Origin: Sapria himalayana
Taxonomy: Eukaryota; Streptophyta; Magnoliopsida; Malpighiales; Rafflesiaceae
DNA: 64,000 nt
Assembly (NCBI GenBank): GCA_029783825.1
Contig: JAREIK010004338.1
Span: forward strand, 62,001 to 126,000
Direction: 5' to 3'
The notes under the pieces were generated by a model. The model was not told the DNA's origin and searched no databases. It saw only the letters and a program-made list of their open reading frames with translations. Shown in pieces: positions 24,224 to 38,625 of this stretch. Each line of letters begins with the position of its first letter. Positions within the stretch are counted from its first letter, which is position 1. Made by a program: the position numbers and the translations under genes.

Positions 24224-27200
24224 ATCTACCTATTTTCCAATCTTGCCTTTTTTTAAATCTATCAATCTATTTATCAGTCAATCTGACTATCTATCTATTA
24301 ATCTATTTCAATATCTATGTATCAGTCTATTTATCTATTTATATATGCATCTATATGTTTATCTTACCATCTATCTATCTATCTATATATTTTACTATCT
24401 ATCTATTTGTCTATGTATCATTTTGTATATATGTCTATGTGTCAATCTATATATCTATGTAACTATCTATCTTTCAATCTTACTATCTAACTATCTAACT
24501 AACTATCTAACTATCTTTATATCTATTAGACTATAATTTTATATTTCAATCTATTTATCTATATATCTATTTATATATCTATCTATCTAACTTTCTATTT
24601 GTATATCGATATATCTATTTATCTGTCTAACTATCTAACTATCTATTAGTCTATTAGTAAATCAGTTTATATGTCAATCTATCTATTTATTTATCTATCT
24701 ATATTTCACTTTTTCTATCTATGTGTATATCTATCTATTTATATATCTTTCTATCTGCCTATTTACCTATCGCTCTATATAACTATTTGTCCATTAGTCT
24801 ATCTGACGATTTGGTTATCTTTATATATGTATTTTCTTCTATCTTTCTATATGTCTATTTTTGTATCTATCTATCTACAGATCTATGTATTTATCTAACT
24901 ATCTAAGTATCTAACTATCTATGTATCAATCTGTCTATGTATCATTCTATCTAACTATCTAACTATCTATTTTTCGATCAGTCTATTAGTCTATCTTTCT
25001 ATCTGACTATCTATAAATATGTTTTTGTGTCTATTTATCTAATTGTCTATATATCTATTTGTCTATCTATCTATCTATCTATATATCTATCTATCTATCT
25101 ATCTAATTATATCTATCTATCTACCTGTCTATCATTCCTCTATCTTTTTGTCTACATGTCTATCATCCTTCTATCTATCTATCTAATTGTCGATCATCCC
25201 TCTATCTATTTGTCTATATTACTGTCTTTATCTCTCTATCTACATTTGAGTTTATCAATCAATAAGTCTATTTATCTTTCTATCAATATACAAAATTGTG
25301 TATATGTCTATTTGTCTATATGTAAATCTTTCTATCTATCTATCTATCTTTATATCTATATATTGTGAATCTATCTAGATATCTATTTATCAACCAATCT
25401 ATTTGTTTATATGTCTATATGTCTAACTTTCAATCTATGTATATATCTATCTAAGTATCTGTCTAACTATTTAACTATTTTTATGTTAATCTACCTATCA
25501 ATAAATAAATAAATAATATATAATAATATATATATATATATATATATATATCCATCTATCAATCTGTATATCTCTCTATTTGTATGTCTATCTATCTTTT
25601 TATCTATATATCTATCTATCCATTTGTCTATCTATCTATATGTCTATCTATCTCATTATCTATTTATATATCTATCAATCTGTCTATCTATCTATTTGTC
25701 TATCTATCTGTCTATCTATCTCTCTATCTCTATCTATCTATCTGTCTGTCTGTCTATCTGTCTATTAGGCTATCAATCTATAAGTCTATGTGTCTATCCA
25801 TTGATCAATCTATCTATCTATATATTTTTCTAACTATGTTTGAGTTTATCTTTTTATTTGTATATCTATCAAATTGTCTATCTTTCTATTTAAATATATA
25901 TCTATATGTCTAACTTCCTATTTGTTAATTTATTTAACTGTCTATGTATATATTTGTCTATCTATCCATCTATCAATCTATCAATTTATCTATCTATTTA
26001 TCTTTATATCTTTCTAATTCACTAACTACTAAAAATCTATTAGTCTATTTATGTATTTTTCTATCTATTTAATTATTTATCTATATTTATATGTATTAGT
26101 CTATCTATCTATCTGTATATCTATTTATCAATCAATCAATCTATATGTTTATATGTCTATCATCAAATTGTGTGTCTATCTATCTATCTATCTGTATATC
26201 TATTGATTTTATTATCTATCTCTTTGTCTATCTATCTATATATCTGTCTATGTAACTATCAATCTATCTATCAATCTGTTAATCTATTTATATGTTTATA
26301 TGTCTATCAGACTATCTATCTAATTGTTTAACTATATAATTGTCTATCTATTTATTTATCTACCTATCTATCTTTCAAACTATCTAATTGTATATTAGTC
26401 TATAACTATAATTTTCCATTTGTCTATATGTCTATCTATTTTTTTCTCTATGTGTCTATGTGTCTATATATATATATCTATCTATTTGCCTATCAATTTA
26501 TATATTTATCTCATTTTTATTTTTCTATCTATCAATATGTGTATGTGTCTTTCTGTTTGTATGTGTCTATCTATCTATATTGCAATGTGTCTATCTATCT
26601 AATCTATCTATCGATCTATTGGTCTATCTATATATCGGTCAATAAATTTATTGGGCTATATACCTATCTATTTATCTATCTATCTCACTGTCTATATATC
26701 TATCTATTTGTATATTTATCTATCTATCTATATATTTATCTGTCTATATATCTATGTATCTATCTATATATATATCTGTCTATATGTTTATCTATCTATA
26801 TGTGTATATCTTTCTATCTATCTATTTTTTGTTAATTTATCTATCTCCATATCTATCAATATATCTAACTATTTATCAATCTATCAAAATATTTAACTGT
26901 CTATGTATTTATCTATCATTCTCATAAATATATATATATCTATATATCTATCTATATATCTACATATATTCTTATTTGGCTATCTATCTATTTGTCTTTC
27001 TAACTATATGCTTATCTGACTATCTTTCTATCTTTCTATCTATCTCTCTATCTATCTATATTTCAATCTATCTATCTAGATATATATTTATTTGTCTATC
27101 TAACTATCTATATATCTATCTATCTACATAGTTATCTCTATATCTCCCCATCTATCGATTTGAATATCTGTATAATATCTATCTATTGATTTGTCTATCT

Positions 27201-28576
27201 AAATATCTATCTATATGTTTATTTATATATCTTTTTGTCAATATATCTATCTATAATTCTTTCTATCTATCTATATGTCTATTTGTTTATCTGTCTAATA
27301 GTATATCTAACTATCTATTAATATGTTTATCTATCTATCTATCATTCTATTTATCTATCTATCTATCTATTTGTCTGTCTATCTATTTGTCTATCTTACT
27401 ATATGTCTATCTATGTATCTTTCTATCTATCTATATATCTGTATATTTGTATATCTATCTATCTATTTATATTTTACATATGTCGATCTATCTATCTACT
27501 TATATATATATATATTAGTATCTATCTATCCATTTGTCTATCTATTTATTTTTCTATCTGCATATCAATCTATCAATCTATCTTTCAATAATTCTATCTA
27601 TCTATCTATATTTCTGTCTATGTTTCTTTCTAGCTATTTGACTATCTGGCTATCTATCTATCTGTCTATATATCTATCTATCTATTTTTATATCTATTAT
27701 CTCATTATTCATTGATATATCTATATATGAATCTATATATCTATTTATCTATCTATATGTTTATCTATCTATCTCTCAATCTCTTTATATGTCTATTTGT
27801 CGATCCATTTATCTATCTATCTTTTATATAATATCTATCTTTCTATCTATTTATTTATCTATCTCTATCAGTCTATCTATCTATCTATGTATCTTTTTAT
27901 CTATCTATCAATGTATCTATCTATTTATCTATCAACCTGTCTATAATTTTAGCAATCTATCTGTCTATTTGTCTATTTTTCTATTTCTTTATGTTTTTTT
28001 TGTTTATTTATTTATCATATTATCTGACCATCTATTTGATTAACATTCTATGTGCCTATCTATCTTTTTCATTAATGATCTATTTTCCTATTTGTGTATT
28101 AGTCTATAATTGTATTTATTTATCTCTGAATCTATCTATATGTCTAACTATATATTTGTCTATCTATCTATCTGAGTATTTCTTTTTAGTTTATCATTTT
28201 ATATCTTTATCTATCTACCTGTCCATCTCTTTATGTGTTTCTCTATCAATCTATTTATCTATTTTTTATGTGTTTATATGTTTATCTATCTATCAATCAA
28301 TTTGTCTATATATCTATCTATCTAAGTATCTATTTATCTATCTATCAATCTATATCTCTACTTGTCTATATGGCTATTTGTCTATCTGTCTATCTCTATC
28401 TATCTATTTAATCAATCAATCTATCTGTCTATCCATCTATCTAATTAACTATCTATTTGTTTATCTTTCTATTAGTAAATCTTTTTACCTATCTATCTAT
28501 ATATCTTTCTATTTATCTAACTATCTTTCTATATATCTACCTATCTATTTATCAATTTGTTCGTTTCTTTATCTGT

Positions 28577-28690
28577 CTATGTGTTTATTTATCTATTTGT
28601 ATATCTATCTATTTATCTATTTGCCTATCTTTCTATGTGTTTATTTATCTATTTGTATATCTATCTATTTATCTATTTGCCTATCTGTCT
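28577..28690 (+). repeat. 56-bp tandem duplication within the satellite
   Basis: ctatgtgtttatttatctat begins at 28577 and again at 28633, and the match continues through atttgcctatct. The copies are almost identical. Confidence 0.85.
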
Positions 28691-29092
28691 ATGTCTCTAT
28701 CTATATATCTATTTATTTATTTGTCTATCTAACATAAATTTATCTATCTAACTAACTAACTATCTGAATATTTTTCTATTTATCTATTTTATTTTTTATC
28801 AGTTTAAATATAAGTCTTTTTATTTGTATATCTATCTTTTTCATTAGCTATTTATCTATATATCTTTCTGTCTATCTAACAATCAATCTATATATCTATC
28901 TGTTTATTTGTCTATCTATCTTCTATCTATCTTTATATCTACTATCTATCTATCTATCTATCTATTTGCCTATTTGACTAACTATCTATCTCACTATCTA
29001 TATATTTCTTGATCTATGTATCTATTTATCTATCTATCTATGTATATATTTATCTATCTATTTATTTATTTGTCTATTTATCTATTTGTATA

Positions 29093-29196
29093 TATGCCTA
29101 TTGATTTATATATTTATCTTTATATCTAGCTATATATATATATATATATATATATATAGCTAGATATAAAGATAAATATATAAATCAATAGGCATA
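29093..29196. repeat. Perfect 104-bp palindrome (52-bp arms)
   Basis: The left arm starts TATGCCTATTGATTTATATA at 29093 and passes through TCTAGC into (TA)n. The right arm, from the central (TA)n through GCTAGA to ...AATCAATAGGCATA at 29196, is its exact reverse complement with no spacer. Imperfect symmetry extends about 15 bp further on each side. It could extrude a cruciform, or result from fold-back replication or an assembly fold-back. Confidence 0.95.
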
Positions 29197-30132
29197 CATA
29201 GACAAATATATATATATATATCAATCTATATGTTTATGTGTCTATGTGTTTATTTATCAATTTGTCAATTTGTCTAACTATCTATTATTCTATAAGTGTA
29301 TTTTCCTATATGTGAATCTTGCTATTAGTCTATGTAACGTAGTGTTTATGTGTCTATCTTTCTATATATCTATCAATCTATCTATCTATCTATCTATGTA
29401 TCTATGTGTCGACATAACTATCTATCAATCTATTTTTATATTGTCTTGTCTATCCATATATCTAGCCATCTATCTGTCTATATGTCTATATGTTTATCTA
29501 TCTAGCTATCTATTAGTTTATTAGTCTATCTATTTGTTTATTCATCGATCTTTCTATTTGTTTATTTATCATTTTATATATCTATCTATATGTCTAGCTA
29601 TCTATTTGTCTATCTGTCTATTTATTATTTGTCTATTTGTCTATCTATATATATGTATATCTATCTAAGTATCTATATATCTATCTGTCTATTTCTATGG
29701 CTGTCTATCTGTCCCTCTATCTATTTGTATATGTATTTATTTATCTGTCTATCTGTTTATCGATCTATATATTTATCTATTTATCTGTATATATATCTAT
29801 CTGGCTATCTTTGAAAAAATATATTTATCTATCTATCTATTTGTCTATCTGTCTATCTATCTATTTGTCTGTCTATCTATCTATCTAACTATATAACTAA
29901 TTATCTATCTATCTATCTACATGGCTATCTATCTATCTGCATGGCTATCTATCTAGCTATCTGTCAAACAATCTAACTTTCTTTCATTCTATTAGTCTCT
30001 TAGTCTATTAATCTATCTATCTATTTGTCTATTTATCTATTTTTCTATCTTTATGTTTATAAGTCAATCTATCTATCTGTGTATCTATCTATCTATCTAT
30101 TTATCAATAAATCAACAATCTCTCTATCTATC

Positions 30133-30232
30133 TATCTATCTATGTATTTGTATATCTACCTATCTACTTAACTATCTATCTATCTATCTATGTATTTGTA
30201 TATCTACCTATCTACTTAACTATCTATCTATC
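30133..30232 (+). repeat. 48-bp tandem duplication within the satellite
   Basis: tatgtatttgtatatctacc begins at 30141 and again at 30189; both are followed by tatctacttaactatcta. The copies are identical across the unit. Confidence 0.85.
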
Positions 30233-32370
30233 TATCTATTAATTTATTTGCCTATCTATCTATAAATCAAACTATCTTATTCTCTATTTATAAATCTATT
30301 TATTTTACTATCAATCAATCAATCAATCTATCTGTCTAAATGGCTTTCTATCTATATATCTATCTTTTTATCTATTTGTGTATTTATCAATCTATCTTTA
30401 TATCTATCTATGTATTTATCTCTTTCTACCTATCTGTATATAACGTTATTTAATTATCTATTTATCTTACATTATATATGTATATCTATCTGTCTATATT
30501 TCTATATATTTATCTGCCTTTATATCTCTATATCTATCTATCTGTCTATCTATCTATCTATCAATCTACATATCTATCTATCTATATATCTGTCAATTTG
30601 TCTATCTATCTTTCTAGCTATCTATCTATGTATCTATCTATTTTTCTATCTATCAATATATATATATATATAGCAATCTGTTTATCTATATATCTATCAA
30701 TCTCTTTATCTGTTTATCTTCATATAAGGTCTATCTATCTATCTATTTTTTGATCTAATTATCTATCTATCTATTTGATTATCTGTGTATCTTTGTATAT
30801 GTCAATCAATTTATATGTCTATCTATCAAAATGACTATCTAACTTTCTAGTTGTATATCAATATATCTTGCTTTCTATGTGTATATCAATGTATTTCTTT
30901 ACCTGTATATCTATCTACCTATCTAAATATATTTCTATCTATCTATATATATGTCTATCTATATACTTCTCTCTCTATCAATTTGTCAATTAGTCATTCT
31001 ATACCACTAACTAAAAATCTATTTATCTATCTATATACCTATCTTTCTAATAATTAATCTGTCATTCACTTTATTTGTCTATCTATCTATCTATCATTTA
31101 GTCAATTAATCTATTTATGTATCTAAATAACTATCTAACTAACTATTTATCTATCTATCTATCTAATTATCTACCTATCCTTTTATCTAACTATCTATGT
31201 GTCTATCCATCTATTTGTCTATCTATTATCTATCTATTTAACTATCTATCTATATATCATATCTGTCTATTTGTTCATCTTCCTATCTATTTATTTTTCT
31301 ATCTGTGTATCTGTTTATTTGTCTATCTATCTATCTTTCTTTCTGTCTATGTGGCTAACTATCTTTCTATTTATCTATCTATTTGTCTATCTATGTTCTC
31401 TCTATTTGTCTTTTAGCCTATTAGTGTAAGTGTTTATATTTTTATTTATTTATCTATCTATCTATCTATCGATATGTCTATATATATATATATATATATC
31501 ATATTGTATATCTATCAATCTATCTATATATTTATCTATCTATATAACTATCTATTTATGTATTAATCTATCTATCTATCTATTAGTTTGACTGTCTGTT
31601 TATCTCTTTATCTATCTATCTATCTATCTATATAAGTGTCTATTTATATTTTTATTTGTTTATATTTCTGTGTCAATCTATTTATTGGTCTATAATTCTA
31701 TTAGTCTATATATCTAGCTTTCTAACTATATTTTTGTATATCAATATATATATATATATATATATCCATCCGTCTGTCTATCTATATAACTATATATTTA
31801 TCTATCTGGTATGTCTATCTATCTTTCTATATTTACATCTATCTATCTTTCTATCTATATGAATATTTACCTAACTATCATTTTATCTATCTACCTATCA
31901 ATTTATATATCTATCTATCTGTCTATATGTTTATATGAATATCTTTTTATTTATCTATCAATCAATCAATCTATCTTTCTACCGATCTTTTTCTATATAT
32001 CTATCTATCTATTTATGTATATGTGTATCCATCAATTTTTATATTTCTCAACCTTTCAATCTATTAATATATCAATATGTGAATCTATCTATTTGTCTAT
32101 CAATCTATCTATTTGTTTATCCATCTAATTGTCTAAGTGTATATCTATCTGTCTATCTATTTATAGATATATAGTCTATCTATAATTAGTGATAATTAGT
32201 AAGAGATTGATAGATAGGCATATATAAATAGTCTATTTATCTATCTATCTAACTATTTATTTTTATGTATGTCTCTATCTATCTATCTATCTATTTGTAT
32301 ATCTCTCTAACTATCTATATTTCTATCTTTCGATCTATTTATCTATCTATTTTCTATTTATCTATGTGTC

Positions 32371-32410
32371 TATATGTCTATATGTCTATATGTCTATATG
32401 TCTATATGTC
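32371..32410 (+). repeat. Octamer repeat TATATGTC, five copies
   Basis: Five uninterrupted TATATGTC units, a homogenised derivative of the basic TCTA array. Confidence 0.9.
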
Positions 32411-32685
32411 AATATATCTACCTGTCCATGTGTCTTTGGATGAATGTGTCAATATGTTTATGTGTCTATCTATTTATATATCTGTCTATTTGTTTATCTA
32501 TATATCTTTCTATTTGTCTATCTATCTTTATATCATTATATCTATCTCACTATTAATTTTTATATCTATCTAACTATATATGTATCTATTAATCTATATA
32601 TCTACCTATAATTCTATCTATCTATCTTTCTTTTTTTCTATCTTTCTATCTAACTATCTATCTGTTTAACTATATATCTGCCTTT

Positions 32686-32717
<32 letters not shown>

Positions 32718-34748
32718 TTATCTGACTATATGTATATCTATCTATTTATCTATATATCAATCTGTCACTAATTACCTATCAATTAGTCTATCTATTTATT
32801 TATCTATCTATCTATATATCAATTTATCCATCTATCTAACTATCTATTTGTTTATATTTCTGTTAATTTGTCTATTTGTCTTTTTATCTATATAACTATA
32901 TATTTGTCTATTTGTTTATCTGTCTATATATTTATCTATCGATCTTTGTATCTGTTTATATGTCTATATCTTTATTTGTATATGTGTTTATCTATCTATT
33001 TATTTATCTATCTATCTGTTTTTCAATCTATCTATCTATTTACTATTATTATAAATGTTTATCTATCTATCTATCTATATGTATGTCTATTTATGTTTCT
33101 ATCGATCTACCTATCTATTTGTCTACCTATCTATCTATCTATCTATCTGTCTATCAATTTATCTATCTATCTATCTCTATATCTATCTATCTGTTTGTCT
33201 ATCTGTCTATCTATATATCTTTCTATCAATATTTTATCTATCTATTTATCTATCTGATTATCAATCTATCTATCTAACTATCTATCTATTTGTTAATCTA
33301 TTTATCTATCAATCTATCTTTATTTCTGTCTATCTATCTATTTGTCTATCTTTTTATTTCTCTATCAATTAATCTAACTATTTAATTGTCTATCTATTTA
33401 TCTATCTCTCAGTCTAACTATTTGTCTAATTATATTTCTTTCTATCTGTCTATATATCTATCTATCATTTCTAACTATCTATCTATTTATCTATCTAACT
33501 ATCTAAGTCTCTATATATCTATCTCTATATCTATTTATCTTTTGATCTATCTATCAATTTTTCTATCTTTCTATCTGTCTGTACTTTTATGTCAATCTAT
33601 CTATCTATTTATCTGTCACTATATCTTTCAATCATCTATCTATCTATATATCTATCTTTCTATCTATATATCTATATATCTCTATCTATCAGTCTATCTA
33701 TCTTTCTTATAATTTGTCTATTTATCTATTTTAATATGTCTATTAATCTGGCAATAATTTATATATCAATTTGTCTATCTATCAATCTCTCTATCAATCT
33801 ATCTATCAATTAATCAATAAATCTATTTATTTGTATGTCTATCTATCTATATATCTAATTGGCTATATATCTATTTGTATATCTAACTATCTAAATATTT
33901 TTTGTCTATTATCTATTTATCTATCTATCTATTTTTCTATCTATCTATCAATCTATCTATTTGTATATCTATCTATTTATATATCTATATGTATATCTAT
34001 ATGTATATCTATCTCTCTGTTTATTTGTCTATCTATCTGTCAAACTTTCTATCTATTTATATGTCTGTTTATCTATATAACTTTTTGTCTAATTGTCTAT
34101 CAATGTGTCTGTCTAAATGTCTATCTATTTGTTTGTCAAGTTGTAAGTTTATCTATTTGTATATCCATCTTTCTATTTATTTATCTCTCACTCTCCCCAT
34201 TTGTTTGTCTATATATATCTATCTATTTGTCTGTCTATCTGCCTATATATCTATCTATCTATTTGTGTGTCTATATGTCTATATATCTATCTATCTATAT
34301 GTATATATCTATCTCTCTATATATCTATCTAACTATCTCACTATTTATCTATTTGTTTACCTATAAATATATTTGTCTGTCTATCTATTTGTCTAACTAT
34401 ATGTATATTCTTAATGTATATCTATTTGTCTGTCAATCTATTTATCTTTCAATCTATATATCTATCTATATTATATATATATATATAGGTCTAGCTATCG
34501 ATTGCTATCTATCTATCTATCTATTTATTTGTCTAACTATCTATCTATCAATATATCTATATTTCTATTTGTTATCTATCTATCTATCTATATATCTATC
34601 AATCTGTATATCAATCTACCTATCAATATGTCTATCAAACTATCTTTCAATTGATATATTAATTTAAATATCTAGCTATCTATATATATGTCTATCTACC
34701 TACCTATCTATCTATCTACCTATCTATCTATCAATCTATGTCTCTATC

Positions 34749-34875
34749 CACACACATACCCACACACACACACACCCACACACACACACACCACACACAT
34801 ATGTTTATCTATCAGTCTATCTATCCATCTATCTATCCATCTATCTATCCATCTATCTATCCATCTATATATCCA
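34749..34875 (+). repeat. CA-rich patch followed by a 12-bp repeat
   Basis: 34749-34800 is cacaca with interspersed C (cacccacaca), unlike the surrounding TCTA. 34817-34875 is five copies of CTATCTATCCAT, the last one variant. Confidence 0.85.
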
Positions 34876-36432
34876 ACTATCTATCTTTTTTTTATCTGTC
34901 TATCTTTCCATCTCTCTATTTATCTATCTATTTATCTATCTATCTATCAGTCTAACAATATATTTATCTAACTAACTATCTATCTATCTAACTATTTGTC
35001 TATCTTTTAGTCTATCTATCTCTATATCTACCTATCTAACTGTCTATATATCTATCTATTTATTTATCCATATATCTAACTATATGTCTATCTATCTATC
35101 AATAAATTTATCTAATGATTTATCTATCTATCTATCTATCTAAATAACTATCTATCTATCTATCAATCAATTTATCTATATGTATGTCTATCTATTTGTT
35201 TATCTATCTGCCTAACTATTTGTCTATCAATATATCTAACTATCATTTTATCTATCTAACAATTTGTATATCTATTTGTTTAGAAATTTACCTATCTATT
35301 TGCATATATATTTTTCTATCTTTCTATGTATCTGTTTGTCTATGTATTTGTCTATCTATATGTCTTTCTTCTATCTATCTATATGTCTATATATATGTCT
35401 ATCATTCTATCTGTATATATGTGTCTTTGAGTCTGTCTATTGATCTATTATTTATTTGGATATCTGTCTTTTTATCTGTCTGTTTAACTATTTGTCTATT
35501 TGTACCACTATATAATAATTTATATGTCTATCAATCTATCTATTTATCTATCTATCTTTTTATATATCTATATATTTGTCTATTTATTTATCTACCTATC
35601 TATCTATCTAACTATTTATTTATTTATTTATCCATCTATCTATATATCTATCTACCTATCTATTTGTCTATCTATCTATCTATTGATCTAACTGTCTAAC
35701 TATTAATTTATTTATCTTTCTTTTGAGCTAGCTAGCTAGCTATCTATCTATATGTCTATCTATCTATTTTTCTATCAATTAATTAATCTATTTATATATC
35801 TATCTGTTTATCAATCTATCTCTATATCAATCAAACAATCTATCTATCTATCTATTGATCAATCTGTCTAACTATTTATTTATTTATCTGTCTTTTGAGC
35901 TAGATAGTTATTTATCTATCTATCTATCTATATGTCTATCTATCTATTTTTATATCTCTAAATTAATCTATTTATATATCTATCTATTTATCAATCTATC
36001 TCGAAATCAATCAAACAAGCTATCTATTTATCTATTTATATCTATTTATTTATATATCTATTTATCTATTTATCGATATATCTATCTATTGTATATCTAT
36101 CTATCTATCTATTTATTTATCTATCTATCTATCTATTCTATCTATCTATTCTATCTATCTATCTATTCTATCTATCTATTCTATCTAATTATCTATCAAT
36201 TTGCATTTCTATATGTCTATCTATCTATATATCTTTTTGTCTTTTAAACTATCTATCTATCTATATTTATATTGTCTATATATTTGTCTATCTATCTTTA
36301 TATTTATCTATCTATCTGATTCTTTATTTGTCTATCCATATATCTATCTTTCTATCTATATATATGTCTATATTTTTGTCTATAAATTTATCTATCTTTC
36401 TATCTAACTATCTGTCTATATATATCATTAAT

Positions 36433-36468
<36 letters not shown>

Positions 36469-36739
36469 TTTCTATATCTATTTCTCTAATGATCTATCTA
36501 TCTTTCTATCTATATATCTATCTATTTATTAGTCTATCTCTCTAATAATCTATCTATTTGTCTATTTATCTTCCTATCTATCTTTCTATCTATATTTCTA
36601 TCAATCTGCCTATCTATCTGTCTATCAATCTATCAATCAATCTATCTATTAATTTGTCTATCAAAATATCTACCTATCTATCTATGTATCTATATTTCTC
36701 TCTTTATCTATCTATCTATTTATTTATAAGTCTTTCAAT

Positions 36740-37046
36740 ATGTCTATCAATCTATATATAAATGTCTATCAATCTATATATAAATGTCTATCAATCTATC
36801 TATCAATCTATATATAAATCTTTCTATCAATCTAATTATCTAAATGTCTATCTATCTATATATCTATTTGTCTATCTATCAATCTTATATATCTATTTAT
36901 CTATCTAACTGTCTATCAATTTATCTATCTATCAATTTATCTATCTTTCAATCTATCTATCTATTACTCTATCAATCTATCTATCTATTGATCTATCTAT
37001 TTATTACTCTATCAATCTATCTATCTATTGATCTATCTATCTATCT
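36740..37046 (+). repeat. 22-bp and 40-bp tandem sub-repeats within the satellite
   Basis: ATGTCTATCAATCTATAT begins at 36740, 36762 and 36784 (22-bp period). attactctatcaatctatct begins at 36963 and 37003 (40-bp period). Both are local amplifications of variant TCTA units. Confidence 0.85.
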
Positions 37047-37305
37047 CTCAATCAATGTGTCTACGTGTATATCAATTTTTCTATCAATCTGTCTATAAAA
37101 TATGTATATTAATCTATTTATCAATCAATCAATCTATCTGTCTATCTATATATCAATGAATTTATCTGTCTATATATTTGTCTTTTTATCTATCTACCCA
37201 TCTGCCTATCTATCTCTCTAACCATCTATCTGACTATATATTTATCTATCTATCTATCCTCTATTTATCTATCTATATATTTATCAATCTATCTTTCTAT
37301 ATATC

Positions 37306-37340
<35 letters not shown>

Positions 37341-37630
37341 ATCTATCTTTATATCTATCAATCTATTTATCTGTCTGTCTATCTATCTGTGTATCTATCT
37401 TTCTACTATATGTCTATATATCTATTTATCTATCTATTTACTTATCTATATATTTATAAATCTATGAATCTATTTGTTTATCTATCTACCTATCTAAATA
37501 TTTTTCTATCTTTCTATCTATATACCTATCTATCTATCTATGTATCTGTTTATCTATCAATCTATTAATTAATCTATTTATTTATCAAATATCTGTCATT
37601 CAATCTATTTAAGAATCTGTCAATCAATTA

Positions 37631-38625
37631 TTGAATGCCATACCGGTAGATAGAAATGTACAAAAGAAAGGGATAAACATGGCTTCAAGATGCGAATGCT
37701 GTTCTCAAGCGGTTGAAACAACTGATCACTTGCTCTCGAATGGCCCCATTGCAGCAGAAATATGGAGAGAGATGGAAGGGAAAAAAAGAATATGTAAAAT
37801 AGAAGATGGATTAATAGATAAAGTTAAAAAATGGGGAAAATAAAACATGTAAAGCCCCGCCAGGAAATGGCTTAGTCTGAAACTGCCGCATCTAATTATC
37901 TGGTGCATTTGGAAATCTAGAAACAAAAGTAAATATGAAAATATAAGGATGAACTTAACAGAAATTATAAAAGATATTAAAAAGGAAATAAATAATATAA
38001 CAATAATAAAACCGATAGTAATACAGAATTTGGAACAAGAAAAGAAGCTTGAGAATGAATGGGATCTCACATACAAAGTGATAAAACAGCAATGGGCTAA
38101 ATGTATACAGTGGAATGCTCTGCCGGTTGGTAAACTTTCACTTAATACGGATGGTAGTTTTAGCAGGGACACTGGAATAGCAGGAGGAGGCGGGGTAATA
38201 AGAGATCATACAGGGACAGTACAGAGAGCATTTACCAGAGCTAGTAGGGCATCCTCGGCGTTATAATCAGAAATTAGAGCATTAAAATCAGGGTTAGAGA
38301 TATGTAAGCAGCTAAATTTTAAAAACATTGTAGTTCAGGTAGACTCAAAATTACTAGTTGATACGGTAATAAATAAGAAAATATTATGGAGGTATGAAGA
38401 GGATCTAGAAGTTATTCTTAATCTTCTGGAAGAACTAAAGGCCTCAATAACACATATATATAGAGAAGCCAATAATCTAGCGGATTGTCTATCTAAAATA
38501 GGCACCACCAGAGGAAATATAGATTATAATGAGAAATTCATGCCAAATAAACTAAAAGGAATAGCATGTCTAGATAAAATGGGTTTTCCTTATATAAGAA
38601 CAAATAAACAGATCATGAAGATATG
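37631..38625 (+). pseudogene. LINE ORF2 C-terminus: zf-RVT plus RNase H (RVT_3) remnant
   Basis: One plus-strand frame reads, in order: LNAIPVDRNVQKKGINMASR and CECCSQAVETTDHLL (zinc-binding zf-RVT Cys/His pattern); KWLSLKLPHLIIWCIWKSRN; then an RNase H-like domain with LSLNTDGSFSRDTG, GGGGVIRDHTGT, SEIRALKSGLEIC, VVQVDSKLLVDTV and HIYREANNLADCLSK. The Asp of NTDGS, the Glu of SEIRAL and the Asp of QVDSKL fit catalytic RNase H acids. Stops occur near 37844, 37853 and 38263 (SAL*SEIRAL, where Glu is usual). The endonuclease and reverse transcriptase domains are absent through 5' truncation, so the copy is dead. Confidence 0.9.

Larger units (their letters stand above)
17945..37625 (+). repeat. 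Degenerate TCTA tetranucleotide satellite, block 1 (about 19.7 kb)
   Basis: Almost uninterrupted (TCTA)n on the plus strand with frequent single-base variants (TTTG, TGTC, TATA, AACT). Interruptions are few and small: (TA)n tracts at 19443-19491, 19510-19557 and elsewhere, a (TG)n run at 24185-24219, a (CA)n-rich patch at 34749-34800, a 104-bp palindrome at 29093-29196 and a short GATA-oriented patch near 32195-32225. A perfect TCTA repeat is open in all three plus frames (Ser-Ile-Tyr-Leu), so the many long open frames here, up to about 300 codons, are artefacts. No genes are called. Confidence 0.97.

Noticed and set aside
23616..24536. Very long plus-strand open frame (306 codons) and many others in 18-43 kb
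   Set aside because: They consist of Ser-Ile-Tyr-Leu variants from TCTA repeats; such frames are open in all three phases by chance, with no domain and no codon bias.
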